The translations under genes were made by a program, and so were the position numbers. A stretch of DNA of 64,000 nucleotides, from the NCBI GenBank assembly GCA_046350455.1, contig JAXMAM010000008.1, positions 53,662 through 117,661 of the forward strand, given 5' to 3'. A model generated the notes under the pieces. The model had not been told where the DNA came from and did no database searches. It saw nothing but the letters and a program-made list of their open reading frames with translations. This stretch comes from CAZXGD01 sp046350455 (lineage in GTDB: Bacteria > Planctomycetota > Phycisphaerae > Phycisphaerales > SM1A02). This document shows, piece after piece, positions 21,151-30,209 of the stretch (positions within the stretch are counted from its first letter, which is position 1; the number at the start of each line of letters is the position of its first letter).

Positions 21151-21705
21151 CTAGGCGCGGCGCCGGCGCACGCCGGCTGCACCCACCAGACCCAGCAGTG
21201 CCAGCGCGCCGGGCGCAGGCGCCTGATAGATCTTGAATGACAGCACGAATCCCGAGTTCGCCAGGTCGCCGATCGTGCCTTCCCAGTGGACGTTGTTGCC
21301 GTCCGTCGAGAAGCCACCCGTGCCACCCGTGGCGCCACCGGCCACGCCGAGAATGGAGCCGTCCGACTTCAGCCCGGTGATGTCGAACGAATACAGCGTG
21401 TAGTCCGAGGCCACGAACTGGGAGAAGTCAATCGTGAAGATCACAGAGTAGGGATTGACCACAGTGGAGGTGACGAACACTGGCAGGGATGGCCCGTAGA
21501 CAGCATCCCAGTAGTTGCTGACGCCGCCCAGCTGGTGCTGGCCTTGGTCGTAGCCAGTGCCCCAGCCTGTGTCCACGATGTCCGGGTTGGGCGAGCCAGT
21601 CGCATGTCCAGTGACGCCGACGAAGTTGCCAGGTGCAAACTCTGCCTGCGCCAAACCTGCCACGGCAGCCGCAGCAAACGCTGCAAGTGCGATACGAGTC
21701 TTCAT
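21151..21705 (-). CDS. PEP-CTERM-type sorted exported protein
   Basis: The 184-aa protein has a signal peptide (MKTRIALAAFAAAAVAGLAQA), a Gly/Ser/Thr-rich beta-type body without recognisable catalytic motifs, and a C-terminal tripartite sorting tail. The tail is a PAPG motif, the hydrophobic ALALLGLVGAAGV, then RRRRA. This PAPGALALLGL form is common in Phycisphaerae and marks export to the surface through an exosortase-type system. ATG 21705 is preceded by GGAGAT. The gene stands alone between two inverted REP-like copies, with no exosortase in the window. The ligand or structural role is unknown. Confidence 0.85.
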   Translation of the reverse strand: MKTRIALAAFAAAAVAGLAQAEFAPGNFVGVTGHATGSPNPDIVDTGWGTGYDQGQHQLGGVSNYWDAVYGPSLPVFVTSTVVNPYSVIFTIDFSQFVASDYTLYSFDITGLKSDGSILGVAGGATGGTGGFSTDGNNVHWEGTIGDLANSGFVLSFKIYQAPAPGALALLGLVGAAGVRRRRA

Positions 21706-22108
21706 GGGTTGATCTCCAGCCTGCCAAGCAGGCGAAAGGGAAGTTCCGCGAGCGCAACGCGCGGGCGCGGCACATCTCTGACTTTCCCTTTCCGTCTCCC
21801 ACGACACCCTGTCCGCGTCACAACCCCACGACAGGGGCTGCCAGATGCACTCGGCAGCTGTTCGCCAGTATGACGGCTTCTCCCCGTTTGCGCGAACACA
21901 AATCCGCATCAGCGCCCGCGCAGAACTAGCGAAAGCTGCAGCAAATTGCTGGGCAACTTGCCACATCGCAGAATGCGGGCACCGCCACCAAGACCCCCGC
22001 GATTGCTTGCGCGCCCGCGCTCCGCGTGAAACAAACAAATTCTGCGCGCCTGGCGCACGCGCCCGCGCATCTGCACCCCGCATCCGCGCCCCTGCGTCAC
22101 GGGTGACA
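21706..22108. other. Gene-free stretch upstream of the PEP-CTERM gene
   Basis: About 400 bases between the PEP-CTERM start and REP-like copy B contain no supported gene on either strand. The promoter and leader of the PEP-CTERM gene must lie here. I see no clear hairpin, RNA gene or operator. Confidence 0.5.
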
Positions 22109-22142
22109 GAAAAGAGGGACACCCGTGCCAGGCACCAATTTC
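22109..22142 (-). repeat. REP-like palindromic repeat, copy B (inverted)
   Basis: This is the reverse complement of copy A, reading AAAAGAGGGACACCCGTGCC then AGGCACCAATTT on the plus strand. It ends 1-2 bases before the thiG stop codon. Copies A and B form an inverted pair 1.1 kb apart around the PEP-CTERM gene. Confidence 0.75.
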
Positions 22143-22143
22143 C

Positions 22144-22986
22144 TCATTCGCCCAGGATGCCGTCCCAGGGGCTGCTGGCGGTGGCGTAGAGCTTGCGCGG
22201 AATGCGGCCCGCGCGGGCGCCCAGCCAGCCGGATTCGCAGGCCAGCCGCATGGCGCGCGCCATCTGCACTGGCTCCTTGGCATGTGCGATGCCAGTGTTC
22301 AGCAGCACGCCATCCGCGCCCAGTTCCATGGCCAGCGTGACATCGCTGGGCGTGCCCACGCCAGCATCCACGATGACTGGATACGCCGGATCGCCACCAT
22401 GCGTGGGATTCTTCAGCAGATCCAGGATGATGCGGATGGCCGTTGGATTGGCCACGCCGCGGCCGCTGCCGATGGGGCTCCCTGCAGGCATCACGCTGGC
22501 TGCTCCAGCGTCGCGCAGGCGCACGGCCATGATGGGATCGTCGCTGCTGTAGCAGAGCACGGTGAAGCCCTCGGCCACCAGCTGCTTGCACGCCTCCAGC
22601 GTGCCCACCGGGTCTGGGAGCAGCGTGGTGCGGTCACCCAGCACCTCCAGCTTCACCCAGCCAGCGCCAGCGTTGCCCAGCTGCTCCAGAATGTCCCGGC
22701 CCAGCCGCGCCACGCGCACTGCGTCTTCCGCGCTAAAGCAGCCAGCTGTGTTGGGCAGGATGGTCACCCGCTCCAGCGGGAGGAAGTCCAGGATCGACCG
22801 CCCCTGCGCGTCCACCAGCCGCTCGCGCCGCACTGCCACAGTCACGCAGTCTGCACCGCTGGCCTCCAGCGCTGCCTGCATGGTGGGGTAGTCCGCGTAC
22901 TTGCCAGTGCCCACCACCAGGCGGCTGCGCAGCGTGAATCCGCCCACAGACAGCGGGGGGATGGTTCCTGGTTCGACCGCCTGCAT
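22144..22986 (-). CDS. thiG: Thiazole synthase
   Basis: ThiG builds the thiazole phosphate of thiamine from 1-deoxy-D-xylulose 5-phosphate, glycine imine and ThiS thiocarboxylate. The 280-aa protein shows LVVGTGKYADYPTMQAALEA with the Schiff-base lysine region, TILPNTAGCFSAEDAVRVA, VMPAGSPIGSGRGVANP and IVDAGVGTPSDVTLAMELGA, all family signatures. The ATG overlaps the thiS stop as ATGA, so the pair is translationally coupled. Confidence 0.96.
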   Translation of the reverse strand: MQAVEPGTIPPLSVGGFTLRSRLVVGTGKYADYPTMQAALEASGADCVTVAVRRERLVDAQGRSILDFLPLERVTILPNTAGCFSAEDAVRVARLGRDILEQLGNAGAGWVKLEVLGDRTTLLPDPVGTLEACKQLVAEGFTVLCYSSDDPIMAVRLRDAGAASVMPAGSPIGSGRGVANPTAIRIILDLLKNPTHGGDPAYPVIVDAGVGTPSDVTLAMELGADGVLLNTGIAHAKEPVQMARAMRLACESGWLGARAGRIPRKLYATASSPWDGILGE

Positions 22987-23186
22987 CAGCCACCTCCTAC
23001 CAGCGTGACCACTTCCACGCGGTCGCCTTCGTGCAGCGCCTGCGTGGCGTGCCCGGCCTTGGGCACCAGCTGCGTGTTGACCTCCACGGCACAGGGAGCC
23101 CTTTCAAGCCCCAGTGCGCGCACCAGGTCTGCCACCGTCTGTACGCCGGGCACAGAGCGGCTTTCGCCATTGATCACCAGCTGCAT
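22986..23186 (-). CDS. thiS: Sulfur carrier protein ThiS
   Basis: The 66-aa ubiquitin-like carrier ends in a glycine run (VTLVGGG); the terminal carboxylate is activated and turned into a thiocarboxylate that donates sulfur to ThiG. MQLVINGESRSV is the typical beta-strand start. ATG 23186 was chosen because the longer upstream read overlaps the divergent lipoprotein gene. Only 39 bases separate it from that gene, leaving no room for a TPP riboswitch. Confidence 0.92.
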   Translation of the reverse strand: MQLVINGESRSVPGVQTVADLVRALGLERAPCAVEVNTQLVPKAGHATQALHEGDRVEVVTLVGGG

Positions 23187-23225
23187 AGATGCGATTCTAG
23201 GCGCTTCTGCGGCTACGATTCCACC

Positions 23226-24092
23226 ATGCTTGCACGCAGGATTGCCTGCCTGATGACTGTGGTGGCGCTGTGCGCTGCTGCTGGGTGCCGGAAGCCCAAG
23301 TACGACACCAGCACGCCCGCGCGCGCAGTGGAGACCATGCAGAAGATGGTGGCGGACGGCCATCCGGAATACCTGCTGGACCTCTTCTACCTGGAGCCGC
23401 GGCCAGTCACCTACGCAGACGGCGTGACTGAGGCCAGCGCCATCGAGGACGTGCGCCGCAAGGCCAAGGACATGGTGGCACAGCTGTGGCGCGTGAGCAA
23501 GAAGCTGAAGCAGCGCTTTCCGAACGAGGTGAACGCAGAGATCGCCCGCGCTGCGCAGAGCGCGCGCCGCTCGGGCGGCGGGCTGGGCGACTTTGTGGAG
23601 CCAATCGTGGCGGATCCGTTCGGCTGGGTGGATGCCAACAAGGGCCGCCTGAAGGTGGAGGACCTGGCAGACGGCACCGCCAGCGTGGAGATCGATGGCA
23701 AGCCGGTGCTGGGCGGCGTGATCACCATGATGTCCACGTCTGATGGCTGGAAGTTCACCATTCCAGCAGAGCTGGCGCGCAACAGCGAGTACTTCCCAGA
23801 CACACGCGAGGAGTGGGCCGTGGTGGCGTACTTCATGCTGGCGCTGGAGAACGCCATGAACGACTTTGAGCGCGAGCTGGACGAGGGCAAGTTCCGCACG
23901 CTGGGCCAGGCCAGCGAGCGCGTGGGCCGCCTGATGGCAGAGGGCGCTGCAGCGCAGGTGGTGATCTACGCGCTGATGCAGCAGAACCAGCCGGGCGCCT
24001 CCACCAAGGTGGGGCCTCGCAGCGGCTCTGAACTGCAGCGCGACATGGGCCAGCTGGACAACGCCATGCGCCGCGGTCTGGAAGGCCGCTAG
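23226..24092 (+). CDS. Lipoprotein of unknown function
   Basis: The 288-aa protein starts with a lipoprotein signal (MLARRIACLMTVVALCAAAGC, lipobox AAGC), so it should be anchored by Cys21. The body is mostly helical and charged, with a small beta-rich centre (TASVEIDGKPVLGGVITMMS) and the long helix LENAMNDFERELDEGKFRTL. No known domain is recognised. It is divergent from thiS and tail to tail with an antiporter gene. The 3' end merges into a 17-bp tandem repeat. Confidence 0.7.
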   Translation: MLARRIACLMTVVALCAAAGCRKPKYDTSTPARAVETMQKMVADGHPEYLLDLFYLEPRPVTYADGVTEASAIEDVRRKAKDMVAQLWRVSKKLKQRFPNEVNAEIARAAQSARRSGGGLGDFVEPIVADPFGWVDANKGRLKVEDLADGTASVEIDGKPVLGGVITMMSTSDGWKFTIPAELARNSEYFPDTREEWAVVAYFMLALENAMNDFERELDEGKFRTLGQASERVGRLMAEGAAAQVVIYALMQQNQPGASTKVGPRSGSELQRDMGQLDNAMRRGLEGR

Positions 24093-24095
24093 CGC

Positions 24096-24146
24096 GGACG
24101 GCCGCTCGCGCTGGACGGCCGCTTGCCCTGGACGGCCGCTCGCCGT
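24096..24146. repeat. 17-bp tandem repeat between convergent genes
   Basis: Three units of GGACGGCCGCTCGCSCT type run from 24096 to 24146. Degenerate copies extend on both sides into the last codons of the lipoprotein gene (GGAAGGCCGCTAGCGC) and of the antiporter gene (GGTAGCCCGCTAGCCCC). Both stop codons are thus embedded in repeat units. Confidence 0.7.
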
Positions 24147-24155
24147 GGTAGCCCG

Positions 24156-25538
24156 CTAGCCCCAGAAGAACAGCCACGTGAGCAGCGCGAAGAGCGGCAG
24201 CAGGATGCCGGCGCTCCACGCCATGTAGCCAAAGAACGTGGGCATTCGCACGCCCTCGGAGCGCGCGATGGCCGCCACCATGAGGTTGGGCCCGTTGCCG
24301 ATGTACGTGTTGGCGCCCATGAACACAGCGCCGGTGCTCACCGCTGCCAGAAGGGCCGGCGCGATGGCGCCAGACTCGAACGGCACCGCTCCCGCCATGC
24401 TGCTGGGCGTGATGGCCGCGGCCACCTGCGCGAACACCAGGTACGTGGGGGCGTTGTCCAGGAAGCTGCTGAGCACGCCTGTGGCCCAGAAGAGCTCTGC
24501 TGGCGTGTCCATGCCCAGCGCGCTGCCGCGCGCCACCAGCAGCTCCAGCGCTGGCTGCATGGCTAGGAACAGCCCGCCGAACAGCGCGGCCACTTCCACG
24601 ATTGGACCCCAGGTGAAGTGGTTCTGCTGCCGCACCGCTGCTGGCGTGGTGGCCAGACTGGCCAGCGCGCAGAAGATGGTGACCGCCTCGCGCGCGCCGG
24701 CGCTGACCTTCCAGCCAGTCAGCTCCATCCTGTTGCCCGGCACCAGCACCGCGGTGGCCCACACCACGCCCAGCAGCCAGAGCACGTTGAGCGCGCCAGC
24801 GAAGCGCAGCGGATCCAGCTGGTCGGCCTCCAGCACCTCGGGCGCCCCTGGCTCTGGTGGTGGCGTGGCGCCCGCCGCGCGCGCCCGCCGCAGCAGCACG
24901 GTGTCCAGCGCCAGGTGCACCAGCAGCACGCAGCCAACCGCGGTGACCCACACGTGCCAGAGCTCCAGCGTCCAGGTGAAGGGAACCCCGCGCAGGTAGC
25001 CCAGGAACAAGGGCGGGTCGCCGATGGGGAGCAGCAGCCCTCCCATGTTGCTGACCACAAAGATGAAGAACACCACAGTGTGCACGCGGTACTTGCGCTG
25101 CTGGTTGGCGCGCAGGAGCGGCCGAATGAGCACCATGCTTGCACCGGTGGTGCCCAGCACGTTGGCCAGCACAGCCCCCAGCGCCAGCACGCCGGTGTTG
25201 AAGATGGGCGATGCCTTGGGCGACCCAGTGATCAGGATGCCGCCAGCGATCACATACAACGAGCCCAGCAGCACGATGAACGGAATGAAGTCCTCGGCCG
25301 CGTGACCCACGGCGTGCCAGGCGTCGCTGCCGCCGCGCGTGAACCAGAGCATGGCGATGCCCACGCAGCCCAGGGCGGTGGAGACCATGAACTTGCTGGA
25401 GTTGCGCTCCCACCAATGGGCCACCCGAGGCAGCAGAGGCAGCACGGCGATGCTGACCAAGAGCAAGGCGAAGGGCCCCAGCGTGTAGGCCGGCGGGGAA
25501 GGCAGGGTGGGGATGGACGCGGACGGATCTGGGGTCAT
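24156..25538 (-). CDS. Sodium:proton antiporter-like integral membrane protein (ion-transporter superfamily)
   Basis: The 460-aa protein has about eleven membrane segments, for example YTLGPFALLLVSIAVLPLLP, FIPFIVLLGSLYVIAGGILI and GAVLANVLGTTGASMVLIRP. The motifs NMGGLLLPIGDPPLFLGYL, SSFLDNAPTYLVF and MGANTYIGNGPNLMVAAIA place it in the NhaD/ArsB/citrate-transporter superfamily, where paired N-G-P or D-N-A-P loops form the ion site. Related proteins are usually annotated as sodium:proton antiporters. ATG 25538 (MTPDPSASIP) is the first plausible start. The gene is divergent from the NHL-repeat gene. Confidence 0.8.
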   Translation of the reverse strand: MTPDPSASIPTLPSPPAYTLGPFALLLVSIAVLPLLPRVAHWWERNSSKFMVSTALGCVGIAMLWFTRGGSDAWHAVGHAAEDFIPFIVLLGSLYVIAGGILITGSPKASPIFNTGVLALGAVLANVLGTTGASMVLIRPLLRANQQRKYRVHTVVFFIFVVSNMGGLLLPIGDPPLFLGYLRGVPFTWTLELWHVWVTAVGCVLLVHLALDTVLLRRARAAGATPPPEPGAPEVLEADQLDPLRFAGALNVLWLLGVVWATAVLVPGNRMELTGWKVSAGAREAVTIFCALASLATTPAAVRQQNHFTWGPIVEVAALFGGLFLAMQPALELLVARGSALGMDTPAELFWATGVLSSFLDNAPTYLVFAQVAAAITPSSMAGAVPFESGAIAPALLAAVSTGAVFMGANTYIGNGPNLMVAAIARSEGVRMPTFFGYMAWSAGILLPLFALLTWLFFWG

Positions 25539-25612
25539 GGGCGTGTCGTGGATGTCTGGGCGGGCCTCAGCGCCGGTGGCAGCGCAGGGTAGCCCGTTGC
25601 TACGCTGCTGGC

Positions 25613-27967
25613 ATGCAGCGTGCACCTCGGTGCAGGATCTCCACTCGGCAGCCATCCTGGGCTGCTGCGCTGGCTGTCGCGGCCGCAGCGGTGGCTGCAC
25701 CACCGCCGCCGGCTGGCACGGGCTACGGCGTCTACGAACGCACGGTGGAGGACCTGCCAGATGTGCGCTGCGCGCTCATGGATGATGATGGCACGGTGTA
25801 CGCGTCGCTGGGCAGTGGCGGCGTGGTGCGCGTGCGGCCCGACGGGCAGCGCTCCACGCTGGTGCCTTGGTGGCCTGCTGGCCAGGTGGGTGTGGCTGGC
25901 GCGATGTGCCGCGCGCCAGAGGGCGGCGGACTGCTGGTGGCAGATGAGGCGCGCGGCCAGATCCTGCTGGTGAGCCTGGAGGGTGACCGCCAGGTGCTGG
26001 CGGACCTTTCGCTCCTGGCTGTGCCGCCCCGCCCGGTGGGGCTGGCTGCCGATGCAGACCGCGTGCTGGTGGTGGATGGCAGCATGCCGCGCGTGCTGGT
26101 GCTGGACCGTGGCGGCACCACGGTGGCGCAATGGGTGGTGCCCACGCCAGACAAGGGGCTCACGCCGCAGCTGCGCGGCATCGCCATGACCCCGCAGCAC
26201 GTCTTTGTGAGCGACGCTGCCAACTGCCGCATCGTGCGCCTGGACCCCAAGACTGGAGCTGTGACGCGCGCGTGGGGCGACCGCGGTGCGTTCCCCGGCC
26301 TGTTTGAGAATCCTTCCGGCCTGGCCTGGGACGGCCTTGGCCTCCTGGTGACCGACACGCTCAACCACCGCGTGGTGCGCTTTGACGCGGACGGCGCCAT
26401 GCTGGACCAATGGGGCATGCACGCGGTGCGCCCGCGCGAGGGCCGCGGCAAGATCCACTATCCAGTCACGGCCACGCTTTCGCCCGATGGCACGCACGTG
26501 GTGGTTGCGGAGCCATTTGAGCGGCGCGTGCAGACGTTTACGGCCAACGCTTCCGCGGACGGCAGCGCGCCGCGCACCACGCCGCTGCCAGCCAACCAGG
26601 GCATCGCCAGCCACTTCAGCCGCGAGATTGCGCTGGATGGCCGCACGCTGCTGGTCTACGAGCCTGAGAGCGCCTCTGCGCTGGTGTTCGACATGCGCTC
26701 TGAGCCGCCCATCCACATCACCACGCTGGGTGGACCGGGCAAGTCGCCCGGCCTCTTTGGCCAGGTGACCACGCAGCTGGTGGATGAGAAGGCCAACCGC
26801 CTGTACCTGGTGGACCCAGAGCGCGATGTGATCGTGGTCTACGCCCTGAAGCGCGACGGCACAGCGCCGCACTTTGACCCCTTCATGGGCCAGGTGGTGG
26901 CCGAGGTGCCGCTGGCTCCCATCGCAGCGCTGGCCTCGCAGCGCACGGGTGGACCGCAGGAGACCTGGCCCATCGACATGCGCCGCACGCCCTCTGGCGG
27001 ATTTGCGCTTCTGGACCAGATTGGATCGCGCGTCATTGAGCTGGACTCCAACCTGCAGCCGGTGAACGCGTGGAGCGTGCCCAAGGGGCACGGCAAGCTG
27101 GTGGCGCCGGTGCAGCTGGCCGTGGCGCCACAGGGTGAAGTGGTGGTGGCCGATGCTGCCGACCGCACCCTGAAGCGCTTTGCGCTGAGCGACGGCGCTC
27201 CGCGCGGAACGGTGCCGCTGCCAGAGGCCAAGCGCCTGGCTGGCATCGCCATGGTGCAGGACGCCAACGGAACGCGCTACGCCGTATCGGATGCGGGTGG
27301 CGACGCAGTCTTTGTGGTGGACCCCAGCAACGGTGCTGTGGTGGCGCGCGCCATGGGCCGCGGCGACAAGCCCGGCGAGTACTGGGAGCCCAGCGGCGTG
27401 GAGTACCAGCCAGCGGACGGACGCATCTACGTGGTGGATTACGGCAACCACCGCATCCAGAGCCTGCGCCCCGATGGCACCTGGGAGAGCAGCTTCGGCC
27501 TGGGCCGGCCTTTTGTGCGCCCGCGCACGCCGGATGCAGGCACTGGACCTGTGACGCCGGCTGGCGTGTCGCCCAGCGCTGAGGGCGCGGCGAACACGCT
27601 GGCGCAGTTCCCCAAGACAGAGCAGGGCAGCACTGGCTGGTCCAGCACCACCTCGCTGGATGGGAGGTACCGCGTGGAATGGCGCACGATGCCAGGCACC
27701 ATCTCGTTGCGGGACCCCTTCCAGATGGAGGTGCGCGTGCTGGACAGCCGCACCGGGCAGCCCTCTGAGGCTGCGCTGGCGGTGGACGCTGCCATGCCGC
27801 AGCATGGGCATGGCATGAACGTGGTGCCCACGGTGGACCGCGTGGGGCCTGGTGCGTGGAAGGTGGGGCACATGCTCTTCCACATGCCTGGGTACTGGGA
27901 GATCTACTTTGACATACGCGACGCTGGCCGTCTGGAGCGCGCGCAGACACAGGTGACCATGGAATGA
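25613..27967 (+). CDS. Secreted NHL beta-propeller fused to a YtkA/FixH-like domain
   Basis: The 784-aa protein has a signal peptide (Ala-rich stretch, residues about 15-33) followed by NHL-type repeats through residue about 640, such as LLVTDTLNHRVVRFDADGAM, VSDAANCRIVRLDP and IYVVDYGNHRIQSL. The end (residues about 680-784) looks like a YtkA/FixH-type small beta domain, with FQMEVRVLDSRTGQP, the Met/His-rich AMPQHGHGMN and HMPGYWEIYFDI. NHL propellers bind ligands or hold protein partners; the Met/His motif could bind a metal such as copper (inference). It overlaps the MauG-type gene by ATGA, so the two products are probably made together. Confidence 0.75.
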   Translation: MQRAPRCRISTRQPSWAAALAVAAAAVAAPPPPAGTGYGVYERTVEDLPDVRCALMDDDGTVYASLGSGGVVRVRPDGQRSTLVPWWPAGQVGVAGAMCRAPEGGGLLVADEARGQILLVSLEGDRQVLADLSLLAVPPRPVGLAADADRVLVVDGSMPRVLVLDRGGTTVAQWVVPTPDKGLTPQLRGIAMTPQHVFVSDAANCRIVRLDPKTGAVTRAWGDRGAFPGLFENPSGLAWDGLGLLVTDTLNHRVVRFDADGAMLDQWGMHAVRPREGRGKIHYPVTATLSPDGTHVVVAEPFERRVQTFTANASADGSAPRTTPLPANQGIASHFSREIALDGRTLLVYEPESASALVFDMRSEPPIHITTLGGPGKSPGLFGQVTTQLVDEKANRLYLVDPERDVIVVYALKRDGTAPHFDPFMGQVVAEVPLAPIAALASQRTGGPQETWPIDMRRTPSGGFALLDQIGSRVIELDSNLQPVNAWSVPKGHGKLVAPVQLAVAPQGEVVVADAADRTLKRFALSDGAPRGTVPLPEAKRLAGIAMVQDANGTRYAVSDAGGDAVFVVDPSNGAVVARAMGRGDKPGEYWEPSGVEYQPADGRIYVVDYGNHRIQSLRPDGTWESSFGLGRPFVRPRTPDAGTGPVTPAGVSPSAEGAANTLAQFPKTEQGSTGWSSTTSLDGRYRVEWRTMPGTISLRDPFQMEVRVLDSRTGQPSEAALAVDAAMPQHGHGMNVVPTVDRVGPGAWKVGHMLFHMPGYWEIYFDIRDAGRLERAQTQVTME

Positions 27968-29271
27968 GTGGCACACGAGAAGCCATGCGTGAATTCAAGG
28001 GGCGGGTGACCGCGAGCGCGCCGCAGGACTCCAGCGCCACGTGCCGTGCGCTGCTGCGCGCGGTGGTGCTTGGGTGGATGCTGATGCTGCCTGCGTGCGG
28101 CCATTCTGCAGCGCTGGACCCCGTCGTGGCCAAGCGCATCGCGCGGAATCCGCCCCTGCCACCTGTGCCGCCCGATCCAACCAACCTGGTGGCGGACAAG
28201 CCAGCTGCCGCAGCGCTGGGGCACCGCATCTTCTTTGATCCGGGCTTCTCCGCCAGCGGCACGGTCAGCTGCGCCACCTGCCATGATCCGCGCCACGGGT
28301 TTGCGGACACCAAGACCATTGCAGTGGGCGAAGGCGCAGGCACGCGCAACTCGCTCAGCGTGCTGAATGCAGCGCATCACCGCTGGTTCACCTGGGATGG
28401 CCGTGCTGACACGCTGTGGGCGCAGGCGCTCCAGCCATTCGAGGCGCCCAACGAGATGCACTCCACGCGTGCTGCAGTGGTGGCGCGCGTGGAAAGCAAC
28501 GATGAACTGCGGCGCCTGTACGTGCAGGTCTTTGGGCCGCTGCCAGACAAGGGTGCGCCAGACGCCGAGGTGGACCGGGCGTTCGCCAACATCGGAAAGG
28601 CCATCGCAGCATATGAGCGCAAGCTGGTCACGGGGCCATCCGCCTATGACACGTGGTGGACCCGCTACGCGCGCGGGGACGAGCACGCAGACGTGGAGCT
28701 CTCACCCGCGGCACGGCGCGGCCTGGACCTGTTCTTTGGCAAGGCGGATTGCTGGCAGTGCCACCATGGCGCCAACTTCACAGACGGCGAGTTCCACATG
28801 ATCGGCGTCCCCCCGGCTGGCGGTGGCGCGCAGAAGGACCAGGGCCGGTATGCCGTGGTGGAGGGCGTGGCCAAGAGCCCGTTCAACGCGGGCGGTCCGT
28901 TCTCAGACGACCCCAAGGGGGCGCAGTCGCAGATCAGCACGCGGCTGGCCAAGAACAGCAGCATGTGGGGGCAGTTCCGGACGCCGTCGCTGCGGGCTGC
29001 GGTGGACACAGCGCCGTACATGCACCAGGGGCAGCTGCCCACGCTGGAAGCCGTGGTGCATTTCTACAACACCCTGGAAGGGGCCACCGCGCTGGACCAC
29101 CACCGGGAGCTGGTCCTGCGCAAGCTGGATCTTTCGGCGCAGGAGGAGGCTGATCTGGTGGCCTTCCTGAAATCCCTGGCGGGTACGCCACCAGAAGCTC
29201 CGTGGAACGATGCCCCGGAGGACATGAGGCCGCAACCTTCCGGGCGTGCTGCGGTAAAGGGTGCGCCATGA
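27964..29271 (+). CDS. Di-heme cytochrome c peroxidase / MauG-family protein
   Basis: The 435-aa exported protein has a hydrophobic leader (residues about 28-45, ending PACG, a possible lipobox) and two c-type heme sites, CATCH near residue 102 and CWQCH near residue 262. Family context motifs GHRIFFDPGFSASGTVSC, RNSLSVLNAAHHRWFTWDGR and FRTPSLRAAVDTAPYMHQG are present. Members either reduce hydrogen peroxide or, like MauG, oxidise protein side chains to make cofactors. Which applies is not decided by the motifs. It lies between an NHL-YtkA protein and an FGE-like protein with 4-base overlaps at both ends. Confidence 0.9.
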   Translation: MSGTREAMREFKGRVTASAPQDSSATCRALLRAVVLGWMLMLPACGHSAALDPVVAKRIARNPPLPPVPPDPTNLVADKPAAAALGHRIFFDPGFSASGTVSCATCHDPRHGFADTKTIAVGEGAGTRNSLSVLNAAHHRWFTWDGRADTLWAQALQPFEAPNEMHSTRAAVVARVESNDELRRLYVQVFGPLPDKGAPDAEVDRAFANIGKAIAAYERKLVTGPSAYDTWWTRYARGDEHADVELSPAARRGLDLFFGKADCWQCHHGANFTDGEFHMIGVPPAGGGAQKDQGRYAVVEGVAKSPFNAGGPFSDDPKGAQSQISTRLAKNSSMWGQFRTPSLRAAVDTAPYMHQGQLPTLEAVVHFYNTLEGATALDHHRELVLRKLDLSAQEEADLVAFLKSLAGTPPEAPWNDAPEDMRPQPSGRAAVKGAP

Positions 29272-30209
29272 GATGCCCATGCGTTGGATGTTGGTTGCTG
29301 GTGCCAGCGGCGGTGGCCTGTGCGGTGGGGGCAGCGGCCCTGCAACCACACGCGCCTGCTGCGCCGCCTGCAGCGCCGCCCGCGGCGTTCGAGCAGTCGG
29401 TCAAGGGTGCGGCCATCACGCTGAAGATGGTGCCCATCAGCGGGGCCGATGGCGTGCGGCCCTTCTATATGAGCACCACAGAGGTGCCGTGGGAACTGTA
29501 TGACGTCTTTGTCTACCAGCTGGATGCAGAGAAAGGCGATGGATCACCCGAGGCGGATGCTGTGGCGCGGCCCACCAAGCCTTACATCAGCATGGACCGT
29601 GGCTTTGGCCATGCTGGCTGGCCTGCCATCAGCATGAGCGCCAAGAACGCGCAGACGTTCTGCGAGTGGCTGAGCAAGAAGACGGGCCGCACGTACCGGC
29701 TGCCCACGCAGGCAGAGTGGCTGCGCGCTGCAGCGGTGGCTGGCATTCCAGCGGCCGCCGTGCAGGACTACGCATGGGTGTCAGAGAACGCCACTGGCAC
29801 CACGCACAAGATTGCCAGCAAGAAGGCAGACGCAGCAGGCCTGTACGACCTGTACGGCAACGCCGCAGAGTGGGTGACCGACCCTGCTGGCAAACCGCTG
29901 ATCATCGGGGGCTCGTACCGCGACGCGGCTGCTGTCGTGGGCCCCACCAAGCGCGAGCCAGACAATCCAGATTGGAACGCCAGCGATCCGCAGTTCCCCA
30001 AGAGCGTCTGGTGGCTGGCAGACGGAGGGTTCATCGGCCTGCGCGTGGTGACAGAAGACGCTGCACCCGCGAAGGCCGCGCCACCCGCTGGCACGCCGCC
30101 CGCCTCCGTGCCACCCAGTGCTGCGCCGCCCGCTGGCAACGCACCAGCTACCAAGCCACCTGTTTCCAAGCCTGCTGACTCACCCAAGACTGGAGCCCCG
30201 AATGCCTGA
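29268..30209 (+). CDS. Exported FGE/SUMF1-like protein
   Basis: The 313-aa protein has a Cys-rich signal region, then the formylglycine-generating-enzyme fold: FYMSTTEVPWELYDVFV, PAISMSAKNAQTFCEWLS, YRLPTQAEWLRAA, GLYDLYGNAAEWVTD and FIGLRVV at the end. True FGE oxidises a sulfatase cysteine to formylglycine; many paralogues have other or no catalytic roles. No sulfatase gene is in the window and the GNVxEW motif reads GNAAEW, so the activity is uncertain. A Pro/Ala tail of about 50 residues follows the domain. ATG 29268 overlaps the MauG-type stop, and the end overlaps the next gene by 8 bases. Confidence 0.8.
   Translation: MRCPCVGCWLLVPAAVACAVGAAALQPHAPAAPPAAPPAAFEQSVKGAAITLKMVPISGADGVRPFYMSTTEVPWELYDVFVYQLDAEKGDGSPEADAVARPTKPYISMDRGFGHAGWPAISMSAKNAQTFCEWLSKKTGRTYRLPTQAEWLRAAAVAGIPAAAVQDYAWVSENATGTTHKIASKKADAAGLYDLYGNAAEWVTDPAGKPLIIGGSYRDAAAVVGPTKREPDNPDWNASDPQFPKSVWWLADGGFIGLRVVTEDAAPAKAAPPAGTPPASVPPSAAPPAGNAPATKPPVSKPADSPKTGAPNA

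Noticed and set aside
23187..23225. TPP riboswitch ahead of thiS
   Set aside because: Only 39 bases separate thiS from the divergent lipoprotein gene, too few for the element, and no conserved core is seen.
29268..30209. Sulfatase maturation pair
   Set aside because: The protein looks FGE-like, but no sulfatase with a CxPxR motif is in the window.
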